From assembly GCA_963573305.1 (NCBI GenBank), contig OY754339.1, positions 90,427,838 through 90,491,837 of the forward strand: 64,000 nt of DNA, in the 5' to 3' direction. Below the pieces are notes generated by a model. The model ran no database searches and was not told the origin of the DNA. It worked only from the letters and a program-made list of their open reading frames with translations. Shown here piece by piece: positions 9,749 to 20,881 of this stretch; within the stretch, counting starts at the first letter, position 1, and every line of letters starts with the position of its first letter. Origin of the DNA: Pyrrhosoma nymphula. Lineage: Eukaryota > Arthropoda > Insecta > Odonata > Coenagrionidae. Made by a program: the position numbers and the translations under genes.

Positions 9749-11139
9749 GTGACCGCTACGAGCAGACCCCAGAAAGGCGTCCTCGCGTGCAGTTCTTCAG
9801 TTGAAGCTATCATATGATTTTCCCATGCTCTTGACCGGATTTTAATGTGCGTAATATTTTTAAGTGATGTAGTTAGCAGTTTTTTGAAGCAACATTTAAG
9901 ACCCTGATATTTTCGAAAACATAATATTGTGAGTTTTGTCTAGTAAAGATATATAATTTCCTGATTTCTGAGCATAAAATGTTTGGATTTATTTAGAATA
10001 TCTTTATTATGAAAATAATGCTTAAATGTTTCCATAAACCGGTTCTCTATTCTTTTTTCAGTTATTTCAAGCACAAGGAACTACTTTTTCACAGGGAATA
10101 GGGCCAGCGAAAATAATTCTAGCCCTAGTGTAGCAAGTATTTCTTTTCTATCATACAAATTTTCTATTCCTCTATTACTTAAAAAATCTAGAAAATTATT
10201 TACCTTAGTGGAATTAATGATGGAAAAGTAATTAATAACATGATAAATATGTTCTGCGAGAAATCCCCGCTGGGTACAATCCATCGAGAGGTTTGTTTGG
10301 TGGCTGCCACAGGGAGAGCCTGCCTGGGACACCCTTTCCCCCTTTCCTAACGGCCTCCGGGTGACGGAAAAGGGTCGAAGTCAGCAACCTCTTTTATTGC
10401 ACCCTCCCTTATCTCCTCTTTTCTCCAGCTCCAAAGAATCCCTTTACCTCCAGATGCTTAGCTGAAATGCTAAAACGTACCATCTCGATATGGAAAGGTT
10501 GAAATGATCTGTTTCTAAAGTTTCCCACGCATCTTGTCCCTTGCTATTGCCAGTGTGGAACTTCTATGGCAAAGAAAGCGGTAAATTCTTTAGGGCCATG
10601 GCAATGTTTCCAAGCTTGCAAAACCTGCTTTACAAATTAAATTATTCTGTAATTCCAGCATTCCATTAGCTATTTTCTTCACCATGTTTGATATGCAAAT
10701 CTCTTTTGCAGCATGTAATTTGCACAATGAAACTGCTTATTTTCGCGATGAATTAATTATATTCGTAAATGAGTTAAGCATAATTCAGCTCCATAAAAAT
10801 TAAACTCGGGGAAAACTGTTCTTGGAATGTTTTTCGCCGATGGTCTTGCATTATTTGTTATATCATTTCTTTTGCTTATGTTATTCCCTAAATTCTCAAA
10901 AACTGTATTCTAAATACACTATGGGGATAAAAAATTAACACTCTACTTCTCTTAGGAGATCAAATGGTATATGTAATTCTAAAAATGAATAGGTATATTG
11001 AAATATTTGTCCTTGCAATTTTTAAAAATTATCTAGAGGGAATTCCTTTTTACAGCTAAAGAAACTCCAATCACTACGTTAGAGATAGTAAAATTGGATG
11101 TATTTCTATAGCTTAACATCCCTAATTACTGATGCATCT

Positions 11140-13017
11140 TTCATAATGGAGAGGACATACTTAAATCTGAACATTGGGGGTTACGCGGAGAGAGTACGAG
11201 ACATTTTGCATTCTATCACCGAAGATATGGCAGCTGACTCAGAAGCTGAAGGGGATTCGGATGCCGACAACAGAGTTTCTAGGAGTACAAGTTCTACGTC
11301 AAGGGTATTCACACCTAGTCCCACTTTACACACCAGATCTTTGATGATTTTCGTCAAAACGAACCTATTCCTGGACCTAGTGGACTGCAGAAGTTGCCAA
11401 CACCCAATTTAGAGATAAGACAATACTCTTCAAGTGACAGCAGTGTTTAAATGGCTGCAGAGGAAATTAGTTGGAGCAAAATCCCATGATCCCCGGTATA
11501 ATTTAAGAGGCTAAGATTTGGTGATCCTTTAGGACTTGCTCAAACAGATGAAGTTTATGTTTCCAGCCCAAAGTCATTCTTTTCTCTTTTTTTCAGGAGT
11601 GAGCTGTCCAACACTAATTGAGCATAGCAATGTGTACGCACGGCAAAAACCACTTGCTCTTAGACTACTCGCTAGAAGAAATGCATGCCTTTCTCGGGAT
11701 GCTTATAATTATGGGTTTTCATACGCTACCTAGCCTAAGATTATACTGGGGCTAGTGATCCCAATTTTCATTTTGAGAGAATTTCTGCAGTAATACCGGT
11801 AAAAAGATTTTTGAAATTGCTGTGTTCCATTCGTATAAATGCCAATAAGCAAATGCCAAAAAGAGAAGCTGCAAATTTTGACAAATTATACAAAGTCCAT
11901 AATAATCATTGATTACTTAGCTGAATAAAAATTTCAAAATAAATTTCAGCCCAAGTCGCTGGTTATCTATTGATGAGTCAATGGTCAAGTTCAAGGGGCG
12001 ATCGACTTTGAAGCAATATATGCCGATGAAACCCTGAAAAAAAGTGTTCATAGTTCGGGAAATATATTGCGGAAAGACTGGTTATGCTCTTGAATTGGAT
12101 GCCTATGCAGGGAAAGAGGACAGTCAAAGAATTGAATTAGGCGAGAAGGTCGTAAAAAACCTTGCCCAGCCTTATTTGTATCGAGGTTTTGGAATTTATA
12201 TTGGCAATTTATTTTCTAGCATTAATTTAGTTGAATCGTTATTAGAAATGGATACATTTCCTATAAGAGGAACAAGGAGGATTTTCCCTAAATTATTTTT
12301 AAAAATTACAAAGAGCTGAAGGTAGGAGAAGCAGACTTTGCGCAAAAAGAAGATGTGAGTATAGTAAAATGGAAGGACCGTTGCACTAAAGGAGTGAATG
12401 TGATTTCTTCCCTTCACAAGCCCTCTGATTCTACCACGGACCAAAGAACAAATTCAAAAGGGTCACGTAATCAGGTTACTAGCCCAAAAGCCATAGCTGA
12501 TTATAATATGTTCATGGGTGGAATAGATCTTTTTGATCAACTCCTGTCCACTTACAATTTATCGTGGAAATCGCAAAAATAGTGGCATAAGTTACTTTAT
12601 TATTATCTTGATGCTGCTGTAAATAGTTACATAATATACAAATTAGTTAAGACTAAATCGCATTCAAAGGAAGCTATAATGAGCTATCTGGAGTTTAGAT
12701 CTCGTCTTGCAACCGTATTAATCAGGAATTATTCCAACAGGGTTAAGCTTGGCCCTATGTCTAAAGGAAAAGCACGAAAGAAAAATGAGCCTAAAGGGCG
12801 GTCAACGATAGATAATGCTATTCGCTTAGGAAACGTGGGTGACCACATGCCAGCTAAAGGCACTAAAAGGCGTTGTGGGCATTGCAGCACCAAGGCAAAT
12901 GTTAAAAGATCACCATTCTCTTGCTCAAATGTAAAATTGGATTATGTGTCCAGTGTTTTGCTCCATTTCATTCAAAATAATATTTTTGATAGTATACCTG
13001 TATGCAATGTTTTATGA
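11140..13017 (+). pseudogene. piggyBac transposase (DDE_Tnp_1_7 type), degraded
   Basis: An acidic N-terminus starts near 11,140. It is followed in shifting frames by MHAFLGMLIIMGFHTLPSLR, KREAANFDKLYKV, then DESMVKFKGRSTLKQYMPMK with the first catalytic Asp (about 11,972-12,030), PYLYRGFGIYIGNLFSS, and DYNMFMGGIDLFDQLL with the third Asp (about 12,500). At the expected second Asp (usual YxDNFFTS) this copy has Gly. A stop follows WKSQK before WHKLLYYYLDAA. A C-terminal Cys-rich RCGHCSTKANVKRSPFSC region resembles the family's zinc-binding end. Loss of the catalytic Asp and several frameshifts show it is inactive. Confidence 0.85.
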
Positions 13018-13131
13018 GTTTTGTTTTTCGGTTATTTTTTTGAGTAAGTTATAAAAAAACTTCTCAAGCATTTTTAAATAAAATAAACAAAATTAATGAA
13101 AAACATGTTATTATTGAACAACTATAAAATG

Positions 13132-13204
13132 TGGTCCCTAGAGGGACCACTGCACACTTGACAAAGACGAACTGTTTAATGGGCACTGGTTCCTTCAGGG
13201 ACCA
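13132..13204. repeat. piggyBac right subterminal palindromes (two, 18 bp)
   Basis: TGGTCCCTAGAGGGACCA (13132-13149) and TGGTTCCTTCAGGGACCA (13187-13204) mirror the left pair. The element therefore has two palindromes near each end, with different spacing (about 150 bp on the left, 55 bp on the right). Confidence 0.7.
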
Positions 13205-13340
13205 CCACGATTACTGCAAAAATAAATTTTTCTACAACATAATGGCCATTGATTAGTTATATTCAATGCATTTAGAGCCTAAATCAATAAAAAAATTACA
13301 GTTTTCCAACAAATTGTAATCTTGTCCTATAAAGGGTTAA

Positions 13341-15191
13341 AATCTATAAATAATGCGTCAACTTGTCTTTTCGATTCACCAGATTTGAGAGCGTCATGAA
13401 GAAAGAGCGCGAGTTGTGTTTCACATGATCTACCTTTCCGGAAGCCGTGCTGACAGCCATGGAGGACGTTACGACTGTCCAGGAACGTCATGATATTGCT
13501 AACGACGATATGTTCGAGTATCTTGCCTATAATCGACGTTAATGAAATTGGTCGATAGTTCCCTGGGTCGTGTCTGTTTCCCTTTTTGAATATCGGTGTA
13601 ACTTTTGCAATTTTCCAGTCTAATGGTATCTTTCCTTCAGACAATGACTTCTTGAATATTATGTCTAAGAACGGTGCGATCTGTGGCGCTAACTCCTTGA
13701 GGACACGCGCGGGTATTCCCTCCGGACCCGGAAATTTACTATTTTTTATCGACTGTAGCTGTTTAGTAATCCCATCGCGTTGAATAGTGATTTCATTCAT
13801 CGGTTCCTCAGTGAATGAAATTTCAAAATTACATGCAGTATCGTCTGTAGTGTATACACTTTCGAAGTGGGAATTTAACGTGTTAGCTTTGTCAATATTT
13901 TCGATGACAAGTTTGCCATCTTTATCAAATAACGAATCTACGGTTGAAGATTTTCCCTGAAGCTCTCACGCATATGACCAAAAAGATTTCAGATTTTCTT
14001 CGAGTAATTCACCAAGTACTTTTTTCTTGAAATTTCGCAATGCAGAACGCATTGATTTCTTAGTTTTTTGAGCGTTGCGCAGCGTAACTTTCTTTTGCTT
14101 CAAGTTACTTCGATTTGTCACCTACCGCAGTGGAATTTTTGCGCAATTTGTACAGTTTTCTCTGTCTCTTAAGGTCCCTCCAAACATCGTTGTTATACCA
14201 GCGAGGTTCTTTACTGTCGCATTTCAATTTTTGCGGAATATATTCGTTGATTCCCTGTCGTAGAATTTTTAAGAAATAATTTCCATGATTCATCAGTGCT
14301 TTTATCCTCTGTTTTAGCTACGAAGTCCGTGTACGAATCATTAAGCATCTCACCAAATTTTATGAAGTTGCATTTATGAAATAAATAAATATTGCGTTTC
14401 GGTTTTACAGCTGACTCTACTTCAATTTTTAAGGTTGCGAAAATTACTCTATGATCACCTATGCCGTCAATAATATCGAGTTGTTTTATCAACTTAGGAT
14501 GGCTTACTGCAAAAAGGTCTAATATTTTATTTCCTCTCGTAGGCTTGTCAACTACTTGGGAAAGTGAGTGATTAGCAAGTGTGTTGAGTAAGATCTCGCT
14601 GTTTTCCCTATTCCTAGAATTCGGTTTTACAGTGTAAGAATCCCAATTCATAGATGGCAGATTAAAATCTCCCCCAATAATTATTACACTTTTACTGTCT
14701 CTCACAGTAAATGCGGATATTTGATTTTATAATTGGTAAATAACATCAATTTTGGAGTTTGGAGGTCTATAAAAAGAGCAAACATGTATACTCCTTTTGT
14801 TTCGCTGTTTAATTGTACACCAAACGATTTCTATTTCATTGTCAGTTATTTCGTGGGTGGTGCTGTGTAAATGTGATTTAACTGCTAGAAAAACTCCGCC
14901 ACCTGTCCTATCGCTTCGATCGCATCTGTAGATTTTATATCCTGGAGGAAAAACTTCGCTGTCGCTTACATCCTCAGTAAGCCAGCTCTCCGTTCCTATG
15001 ACCACGTCTGCGTCCTGGAATATATGCTCGATTTCAGCGCGCTTGTTTTTAACGCTACGGCAATTAACTACTATAAAGTTAATGTCATATTTTGTAGATT
15101 GAGTGTCGGTTGGTTCTTTTCCACGCTTATGGGTATTAGGTGGGCGAATTTCACTGGAAGTGCTTATTACATTTGATATAATTTCTTTCAC
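13341..15191 (-). pseudogene. LINE ORF2, N-terminal half (AP-type endonuclease and start of RT)
   Basis: From 15,191 downwards: YDINFIVVNCRSVKNKRAEI, DVVIGTESWL (catalytic Glu), YKIYRCDRSDRTGGGVFLAV, VIIIGGDFNLPSMNWDSY and GIGDHRVIFATL form an exonuclease-endonuclease-phosphatase domain. The RT then begins: KFPGPEGIPARVLKELAP, LSEGKIPLDWKIAKVTPIFK, PGNYRPISLTSIIGKILE, HGCQHGFRKGRSCETQL and VDALFIDF, where the piggyBac cuts in. Frame changes occur near 14,715, 14,210 and 13,850. In ordinary copies the GDH motif is SDH. The protein would make a target-primed reverse transcription enzyme in the nucleus. Confidence 0.85.
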
Positions 15192-15339
15192 TGTAGTACG
15201 CGTTTTGGGAAAATTGTCACTATTTACCGGCTTTAGCGCTCCTAAGTTAACTTGGATGTGAAAATTTTCGCAATGCGGATTTCCTCGGAGGCTACGTTTG
15301 GTTAAATCTTTACAAATCCCACTAGATGACCTATCCTCT

Positions 15340-16353
15340 AGTCTAAAAAATATCTACAGTGCTCAAAAATCTTACGAGCCACCCGTTCAGACGCCTCTTT
15401 GGAATAATGCACCCCAGACGAGTTGAGGGGAGCCCGGCACGATCTAAGCACCGGCCGAAGATCCACGAACTCTGCCCCAATGCTCGCACAGAATTTCCAA
15501 AGCCTCGTGTTGATCCAGGCAATCCTGTCCAAACCCGAGGGCCGCAGTCAGTCCGTGGAACAATGCTGCAGATGGATAGTCGCAGGTCGACACCAGTGCC
15601 CCTCCGAACGCGTTCCACCTCCGAGTTTAGATCCCTAAAGGAATCCAAGATCTCATCGGCTCTACGCTCGGAAGCATCATTGGTGCCAACATGGGCCACC
15701 ACCCGCAGTCTAGAGCAGCCCGTGTCCTTCACCGCCGCTTTTACCACCGCCGTAGAATTGGGTACGATTCCCCCTGGTATACACCAGGAGGTGACCCGTT
15801 GGTCCACTCCGTCTCTCCTTGCCCTCTTCTCCAACTGGGGGAAAATCCGCCGGACGTTCGAACTCGGAACAATACTGTTCCTGCCCTCCCAGCCCGGCTG
15901 CCGTTCGAAGTTGAGTCCCTTGCAACTTCGTTCGTTCACGACCTCGCTAACTGGCCCCCCAGAATTGTCCTCCGACAAAACCGCGAAGCTGTTGCGAACG
16001 GGGATGGGATTAGCCTCCGCTTTCCCTACTCCCCGTCTCGGCCGAGCCACTGCCCCCCGCCCTTGGGGCACAACCACCCACTCGGGCCTCAGGTTGTGAG
16101 TCATCCCCAGACCCGAAGATTGCACCGTCTTCCCTAAGGCCACCGCGCTTGCTTTCGCACCCGAGCATGCCCGGGACACCACCTTGGTGCTGTGGAAGGT
16201 CCTGGAAGAAACGTTACAACCACCGGGGCCCGAAACCCTCCCACAACCCGTAACCCGGGCGAGTATCTCCGCAACTAACCTCTCCAGCTCGGCGACACGT
16301 GCCTCGAGGAGGTTGCTCTTGAGGCTCGCTACAGAGGAACTAGAGCCAGCCAT
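15340..16353 (-). pseudogene. LINE ORF1 with coiled coil and SGNH-esterase-like domain, frameshifted
   Basis: The ORF opens MAGSSSSVASLKSNLLEARV with a short Leu-rich coiled coil (about residues 10-36) and a basic, Gly/Arg-rich middle. It then has RLRVVAHVGTNDASERRADE, matching the block with Asn of SGNH hydrolases, and VDLRLSICSIVPR. A frame change near 15,530 puts the last conserved block, SSGVHYSKEASERVARKIFE, in another frame. It contains the His but has Ser where Asp is usual. The first catalytic-Ser block is not obvious. Esterase-type ORF1 proteins are known in CR1-like LINEs and may bind RNA or membranes. The opposite-strand ORFs here are shadows. Confidence 0.65.
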
Positions 16354-16992
16354 ACTATTCTACAGGCTTTAGCACTTAAAACGATTTGAGTTTACACTAA
16401 GTACTCTAAATGTATAAGGCGGGTATAAGCGAATCAAGTACGATACGCAAGGTTGCGTAAGAAGTACTTTCTAGCAAAGTAGTTAGACGGATAAAGAGCA
16501 AAAATGCAATGGATCAGTTACTAGAACACGCACGCACGTATAGGATCAAATAATTATTAAGAGTCAATACTAATACTTAAGAACTACTAATAATTTTAAG
16601 TTCTATAATACAACTTAACCACTGAAGCAAGACAAATTATAACTAAGCAAGCACTACAAACTAGTAAGACACTTGAATAAAGGAAAAAAGAATTTAAGAA
16701 AATAAGATGATCCGTCACACCGTGACCAGGCTTCTTCACAACACTACTTCACTTCACAACACTACTTCGCAAAATGCGATTTCAAAAATAACGTTTCTTC
16801 ACTTCACAATACTACTTCGCAAAATGCGATTTCAAAAATAAAACACTAAATTCACTGCTGCACAAATCTAGGTGTTCGGTGCCGCTGCCGGTCAGAGAAG
16901 GAGTCAAATAGGTGATCGCTGCCGGTCAGAGAAGAAACCGGTTTCAGGAGCGCTCAGTAGACACAACCTTACCCTTCGAGAGCTGGTTGAAG
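16354..16992 (-). promoter_or_regulatory. LINE 5' UTR with short tandem subrepeats
   Basis: Between ORF1 and the 5' border lie two copies of a segment of about 65 bp (containing ACTACTTCGCAAAATGCGAT, at about 16,755-16,845) and two copies of CGCTGCCGGTCAGAGAAG (about 16,883-16,936). Full-length LINE 5' UTRs usually carry an internal promoter, and such subrepeats fit that role. No specific promoter box is demonstrated. Confidence 0.5.
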
Positions 16993-17809
16993 AATAAGGA
17001 CGCATTTCAAACTCCGCTTAGAACTCAATTAATAGACGCCAATCATCCGGAATATATTCAGGAAGACCCATTTTCTTCAGGAGTACTCTAACATATTGAC
17101 AGAATAAAAGATTGTTATCTTGCGAGAAGAAGGGAAGCAAATTTTTTTCTCTTGTACGACAATCATAATTTTTTTGCTTGTTCCAGTAAATTCCTATCAT
17201 TCAACCTAGAGGTAAGTAATTCAGATGCTGTTTTTGAAAGGCTGAGATCTCTGACGGAGTCATTTAGCTCATCTTGGTTAAAACGCATAGGACTTGTTGG
17301 CGTTCCCTCATAATCACTGCCTCCGTTACCATTTATATCAGAAGAAGTTTCACTTGTCTTCGCTTCATCCTCACAGAGCTCTGGGAGCTGGCAAAACTTT
17401 GAAATAGGTACTTCATCAAAGTGTGGAACTGGGCATCTTGCAGAGGCTATATTAGGATATGTCCACTTGCTATGATTATTCCGATTTATTATTCCTTTGA
17501 TTTTCACCATGCAGAAATAACAGTCATCAACGTGGTTCAAAGGTTCCCTCCAAACCATAGGCACACCAAATTTATGACATTTCCTTTTACCAGTAGCCCA
17601 CTGTCGTAAATATTCCACGCATGTCTTGCACGCAATATGCGGTGCCCTAGTTTTATCTTGATCACCGAGTTGAACCTCAAAATATCCAAGATATGATCTT
17701 TTTACAAAGCCAGTATTAGTTTTCCTGTGTTTCTTTAAACGTGTTTTCCCCACAAACGTAGCAGAACACATCAGGATGATTGATACAGCTCCGTCGTCTT
17801 GAACTCATT
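16993..17809 (-). pseudogene. Arthropod transposon-like gene family, N-terminal part (split by LINE)
   Basis: The start is taken at 17,809 (MSSRRRSCINHPDVFCYVCG), which gives the Cys-rich opening normal for the family. A frame change near 17,745 leads into GFVKRSYLGYFEVQLGDQDK, ACKTCVEYLRQW, KFGVPMVWREPLNHVDDCYF and SARCPVPHFDEVPI. Another change near 17,175 leads into REKNLLPFFSQDNNLLFC and DDWRLLI, then a 1-2 base indel and KRSLKCVLI. The next residues, HNGN, continue at 8465 on the other side of the LINE. The paired Cys and His residues suggest zinc binding. It is a pseudogene with several indels that may pre- or post-date the LINE insertion. Confidence 0.75.
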
Positions 17810-18117
17810 TTCGCTTTTTACTCTGAAACAAGAGTGCACTAACAGTAATATGAAAAATATTGGAATGAGAGAAGTTAACGCCCTAACTGTCATTTTAAAA
17901 ATCAATAACAAGAATAGAAATTACGTTACACTGATTAATATGTAAATACCTCAAAAATGAGGAATCTTGTTGCAATTAATAAAGTTTCCACATCATCAGG
18001 AATTGTAGAGGATATTTCGGGAGATCCAATTCTGGCACAAGCACAAATAAAATCTGAGCGGAAGTTTCAAAAATTCAAGTGCTCCTCAACATTACAGAAA
18101 TGAAACTGAATGCTTTA
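17810..18117. other. Upstream flank of the split gene; nothing recognised
   Basis: AT-rich sequence between the gene start at 17,809 and the Harbinger-like element. It presumably contains the 5' flank of the gene family copy. I found no terminal inverted repeat partner. Confidence 0.3.
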
Positions 18118-19895
18118 AGCCGTATCCAAACTCGTTAAGCATTAGGGAGCATGGTTTTGGCTACCTAAATTTTGGGCAGCTAACAGAAAGGGAGCTTGAG
18201 TTTGGACATCCTTCGCAAGTGTTGCCATCTCCTGAGCTGGAAGCAAACGAAGGACAAGGGAAATACGGAATACGATAATGTTTTGAAGAAATGACCCTCA
18301 TGACTAGTGCTGTTTGAAATTGGATTGCGATTATGACACATTTCCTTATTATTTTCGTAGTTTCGCAATATATAATGTAATTCGTAACATTGAGATTTAT
18401 ATAGTTAGATTCCGTGACTTACTGAGTACAGAATAGCACGTACTTACAGCTTTTGATCAATGTGTTTGTATCTTTTTAAGTTCGTGGTTTGTATAAATGT
18501 TTCCTTTTGGTAGACTTCGTGTTGGACTGAGCAGTGTATTAAATTTGTGATTGTGTATTTAACCGTGTCTTTTAGCAGTATAAAGCACGTACTTATAGCT
18601 TTTATTCGATGTTTGTATCTTTCTAAGTTCGTGGTTTGTATCGATGTTTCCTTTTGGTAGTTAGCGATTCGTGTTGGACTGAGCTGGTTATTAAATTTGT
18701 GACTGTGTATTTATCCGTGTCTTTTAGCAGCATAAAGCACATATATTTAGGTTCTTTTTCATTGTACATGTATTAACTTCCGCCGCTATGGCAGATAACG
18801 ATTAGTGTTAGACTGAGCAGTGAATTGCATTTGTTATCGTGTAGGTAATAGCTTCAATTCGAAGTTTATATTATCCCTGAACTGTTCTTTCCTTGTATGT
18901 GCATTATTAATACGTCTGTTTAAGGTGTTACCCAGCCACCGCATGATGTTCATTTAGTATTGGACATCCTTTGGATGTTCATTGGATATCTTATAAGGTT
19001 CATGCAGTGACATCCATATGGAGGCCACGAAATGATGTCCAATGGACATGATTTAAAATAAATCTTCAATATTATTAATTACATCTATGTACAATTTCCC
19101 AATGGTACAGGAGTTTCGTCTACTGTCATATAACTATATTTTGCTTACTATAATTGAAGTTTTAGGTTTTGGTTGAAGGTAAATTGGATTTGAAGACTAA
19201 CTACTGTGGGAAAGAACTATTATATATTGTCGTTTTTTGAGTGTTTCTTTTTTATTGTAACTACTTTTCAGTTTCGTTAAAAACTTGCAACATTGTAGAT
19301 TTATTTAGACGCGTAGGAGTAGTTTTTTGTTAGTTTATATTCTTAGTTTAGATCCGCCTTCTCCTTTCTAGCTATAATTAACTATTCGGTTGATTGATTC
19401 GTTACTCCCAAAAACGAAATTTTAATTTAAAAAATATCTAACATGCGCCAGACATTACAAAAAATCTGATTTGTAAACACTCAAAATACTTCCCCGCTAT
19501 GACATATTCTGTCTCACACCTTGATATGTAGATCTCTATCTGTTCGTTGCTTCCGAAGATGAAATTTTTATAACATAAATCAATCTAACATTTATCATTC
19601 ATTAAATATATTCATAAAAACTCACGCCTTTCCATTCAAAACAAATCTTCTCCCCGCCATATTTACTGCAATTCCGCTCATTCCACTACTTTTCACGCTT
19701 TTACCACTCGGAATTATGGGAATTTCAAAATGGTGGCATATTTAGGTGGGACTTGTTGTACCCTAAATCTGGTGAGCGATTAGGCTGCCCAAATCCGCTC
19801 CCTTATGCTGCCTAACGAGTTTGGACACACTTCAAGATGGCGTCCTCCCTAAATTTCCGGGTTTAGGTACCTAACTGGCGAGTTTGTACACGGCT
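18118..19895. mobile_element. Harbinger-like non-autonomous element, TTA target duplication
   Basis: The termini AGCCGTATCCAAACTCG (left) and CGAGTTTGTACACGGCT (right) are inverted with two mismatches and are flanked by TTA at 18115-18117 and 19896-19898. A 3-bp TWA duplication is characteristic of PIF/Harbinger. Further inside, a CCAAACTCGTTAAGCA-like motif recurs inverted at about 19,815-19,835. The interior lacks a transposase. It contains about 2.5 copies of a 150-bp direct repeat (from 18,435, 18,584 and 18,736, each with AAGTTCGTGGTTTGTAT or its derivative). It also has an ATGTCCATTGGACAT-like palindromic cluster at about 18,945-19,050. Confidence 0.65.
18435..18800 (+). repeat. 150-bp direct repeats inside the Harbinger-like element
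   Basis: Copies start at 18,435 (AGCACGTACTTACAGCTTTT), 18,584 (AGCACGTACTTATAGCTTTT) and, more diverged, at 18,736. Shared inner blocks are TTTCCTTTTGGTAG, CGTGTTGGACTGAGC and CCGTGTCTTTTAGCAG. The spacing is 149 and 152 bp. Confidence 0.7.
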
Positions 19896-20431
19896 TTAGT
19901 GTATTTTTTAGCATATGGAAAACCAAGCATCATACCAGCACGAGCAGTTAAAAATGAAAGACGCATTTGAAAAAGTGAAACTTCATCTTCACGTGGTTCA
20001 ACGTCTAAGATTATTCTGCACTAACTATCTGCCGCTTGATACAGCACTCGGACGAATAGGTGGATTATATGTCTCCATATTCGAGCCGTGCTCAACGGCG
20101 AATAACATAACGTAACTATTTGAAATGAATATAGGTATTGATACATAATGTAGATGCTGCCAAATCAGCCTCGCATACAGTTGTTTGAAGCTCTTTGAAG
20201 ACGCCTCCTGACATGCATTAGCGATTTATGCTGATGCATCATTAATCGTAATTACACTAACTTTAATAGGGTATAGTTTAATGCATGTTGGTGGCTATTC
20301 ACCCCCTGCCAGACATCCTTTAGGTAGTGTTCAGGGATTTTGTAGAAGTATAAATTAGAACACCTAAAATTCAAGTATCACTACTACAATAGAAGTCGCG
20401 GGAGGTTCCAGACGAAGCAGAGACATCAGTA
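19896..20431. other. Unassigned; short ORF only
   Basis: A 66-codon ORF at 19,915-20,115 has no recognisable motif and is probably chance. No repeats were seen. Confidence 0.3.
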
Positions 20432-20709
20432 GGGTTATTCTGTAATTCCACTTCAGAAATAGCTGTTTCGGAAGAGCACTAATTCAAATGAACGATTCAT
20501 TTGAGCTATTCCGCTCTCGAAGTACTCATTTGAAGCCCAATTCGACGACCGAAAGAACTGGAAATGAACCATTCTCGGCAGAAATGAACGAGTCGATGAT
20601 CTCGTCGTCTGGCGGGCACGGTTTACAACTCCACTTTCGGTAATATTCACCATAAAATGAGCGATCCGCGACTTCATGTTCCCTGAGGTGAAATTACAGA
20701 ATAACCCCC
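20432..20709. mobile_element. MITE with GGGTTATTCTGTAATT termini
   Basis: The left end GGGTTATTCTGTAATTCCAC is inverted at the right end GTGAAATTACAGAATAACCC. The element is about 278 bp with no coding capacity. A related right end occurs at 5890-5910, next to the bacterial-type toxin remnant. The target duplication is unclear. Confidence 0.6.
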
Positions 20710-20711
20710 AA

Positions 20712-20881
20712 GGGGGGTTATTCGATATGGCATCAAAAATTCCGAGCCTCGACAGTGACGTAATTTTCACGTCACAGCCTTGAACATTTCAAATGGGGCC
20801 ATTCAAAAGTTGGGATGTATCGGGGGCTTTGACGTCAAATCCTCGGATCGATTGTGTCGAGCCCATACTGAATAAGGCCCC
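20712..20881. mobile_element. Second MITE, abutting the first, GGGG..TTATTC..TATGG termini
   Basis: Left GGGGGGTTATTCGATATGG and right CCATACTGAATAAGGCCCC are inverted with a few differences. This 170-bp element is separated from the previous MITE by two bases. It may be a nested or tail-to-tail insertion of a related family. Confidence 0.5.

Larger units (their letters stand above)
9566..13336 (+). mobile_element. piggyBac element inserted in the LINE reverse transcriptase
   Basis: Both borders are TTAA (9562-9565 and 13337-13340). The termini are CCCTTTATAGG inverted at both ends (11 bp perfect). Excision at TTAA restores the LINE frame exactly (ALFID-F|KKAFDTV). The 3.77-kb element contains a plus-strand transposase remnant at about 11,140-13,017 and two pairs of 18-bp subterminal palindromes. 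The stretch 9750-11,090 holds no gene I recognise. It could be the 5' non-coding region or another degraded insertion. This is the youngest layer of the three-level nest. Confidence 0.9.
8466..16992 (-). mobile_element. CR1-type LINE, nearly full length, interrupted by piggyBac
   Basis: Without the nested piggyBac (9566-13336 and one TTAA) the element is about 4.75 kb. It is flanked by AATA at 8462-8465 and 16993-16996. Removing it restores the reading frame of the split host gene (…VLI|HNGN…), which fixes both borders. In transcription order it holds a 5' UTR with subrepeats, an ORF1 with an SGNH-esterase-like region, an ORF2 with endonuclease and reverse transcriptase, and a short 3' UTR ending GTAGTATGTAGATG. 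It carries frameshifts and is dead. ORF1 with an esterase is known from CR1/Rex-like clades, so CR1 is my best placement. Confidence 0.8.

Noticed and set aside
15359..16137. Plus-strand ORFs of 246 and 148 codons
   Set aside because: They are antisense shadows of the GC-rich LINE ORF1, which explains the region on the minus strand.
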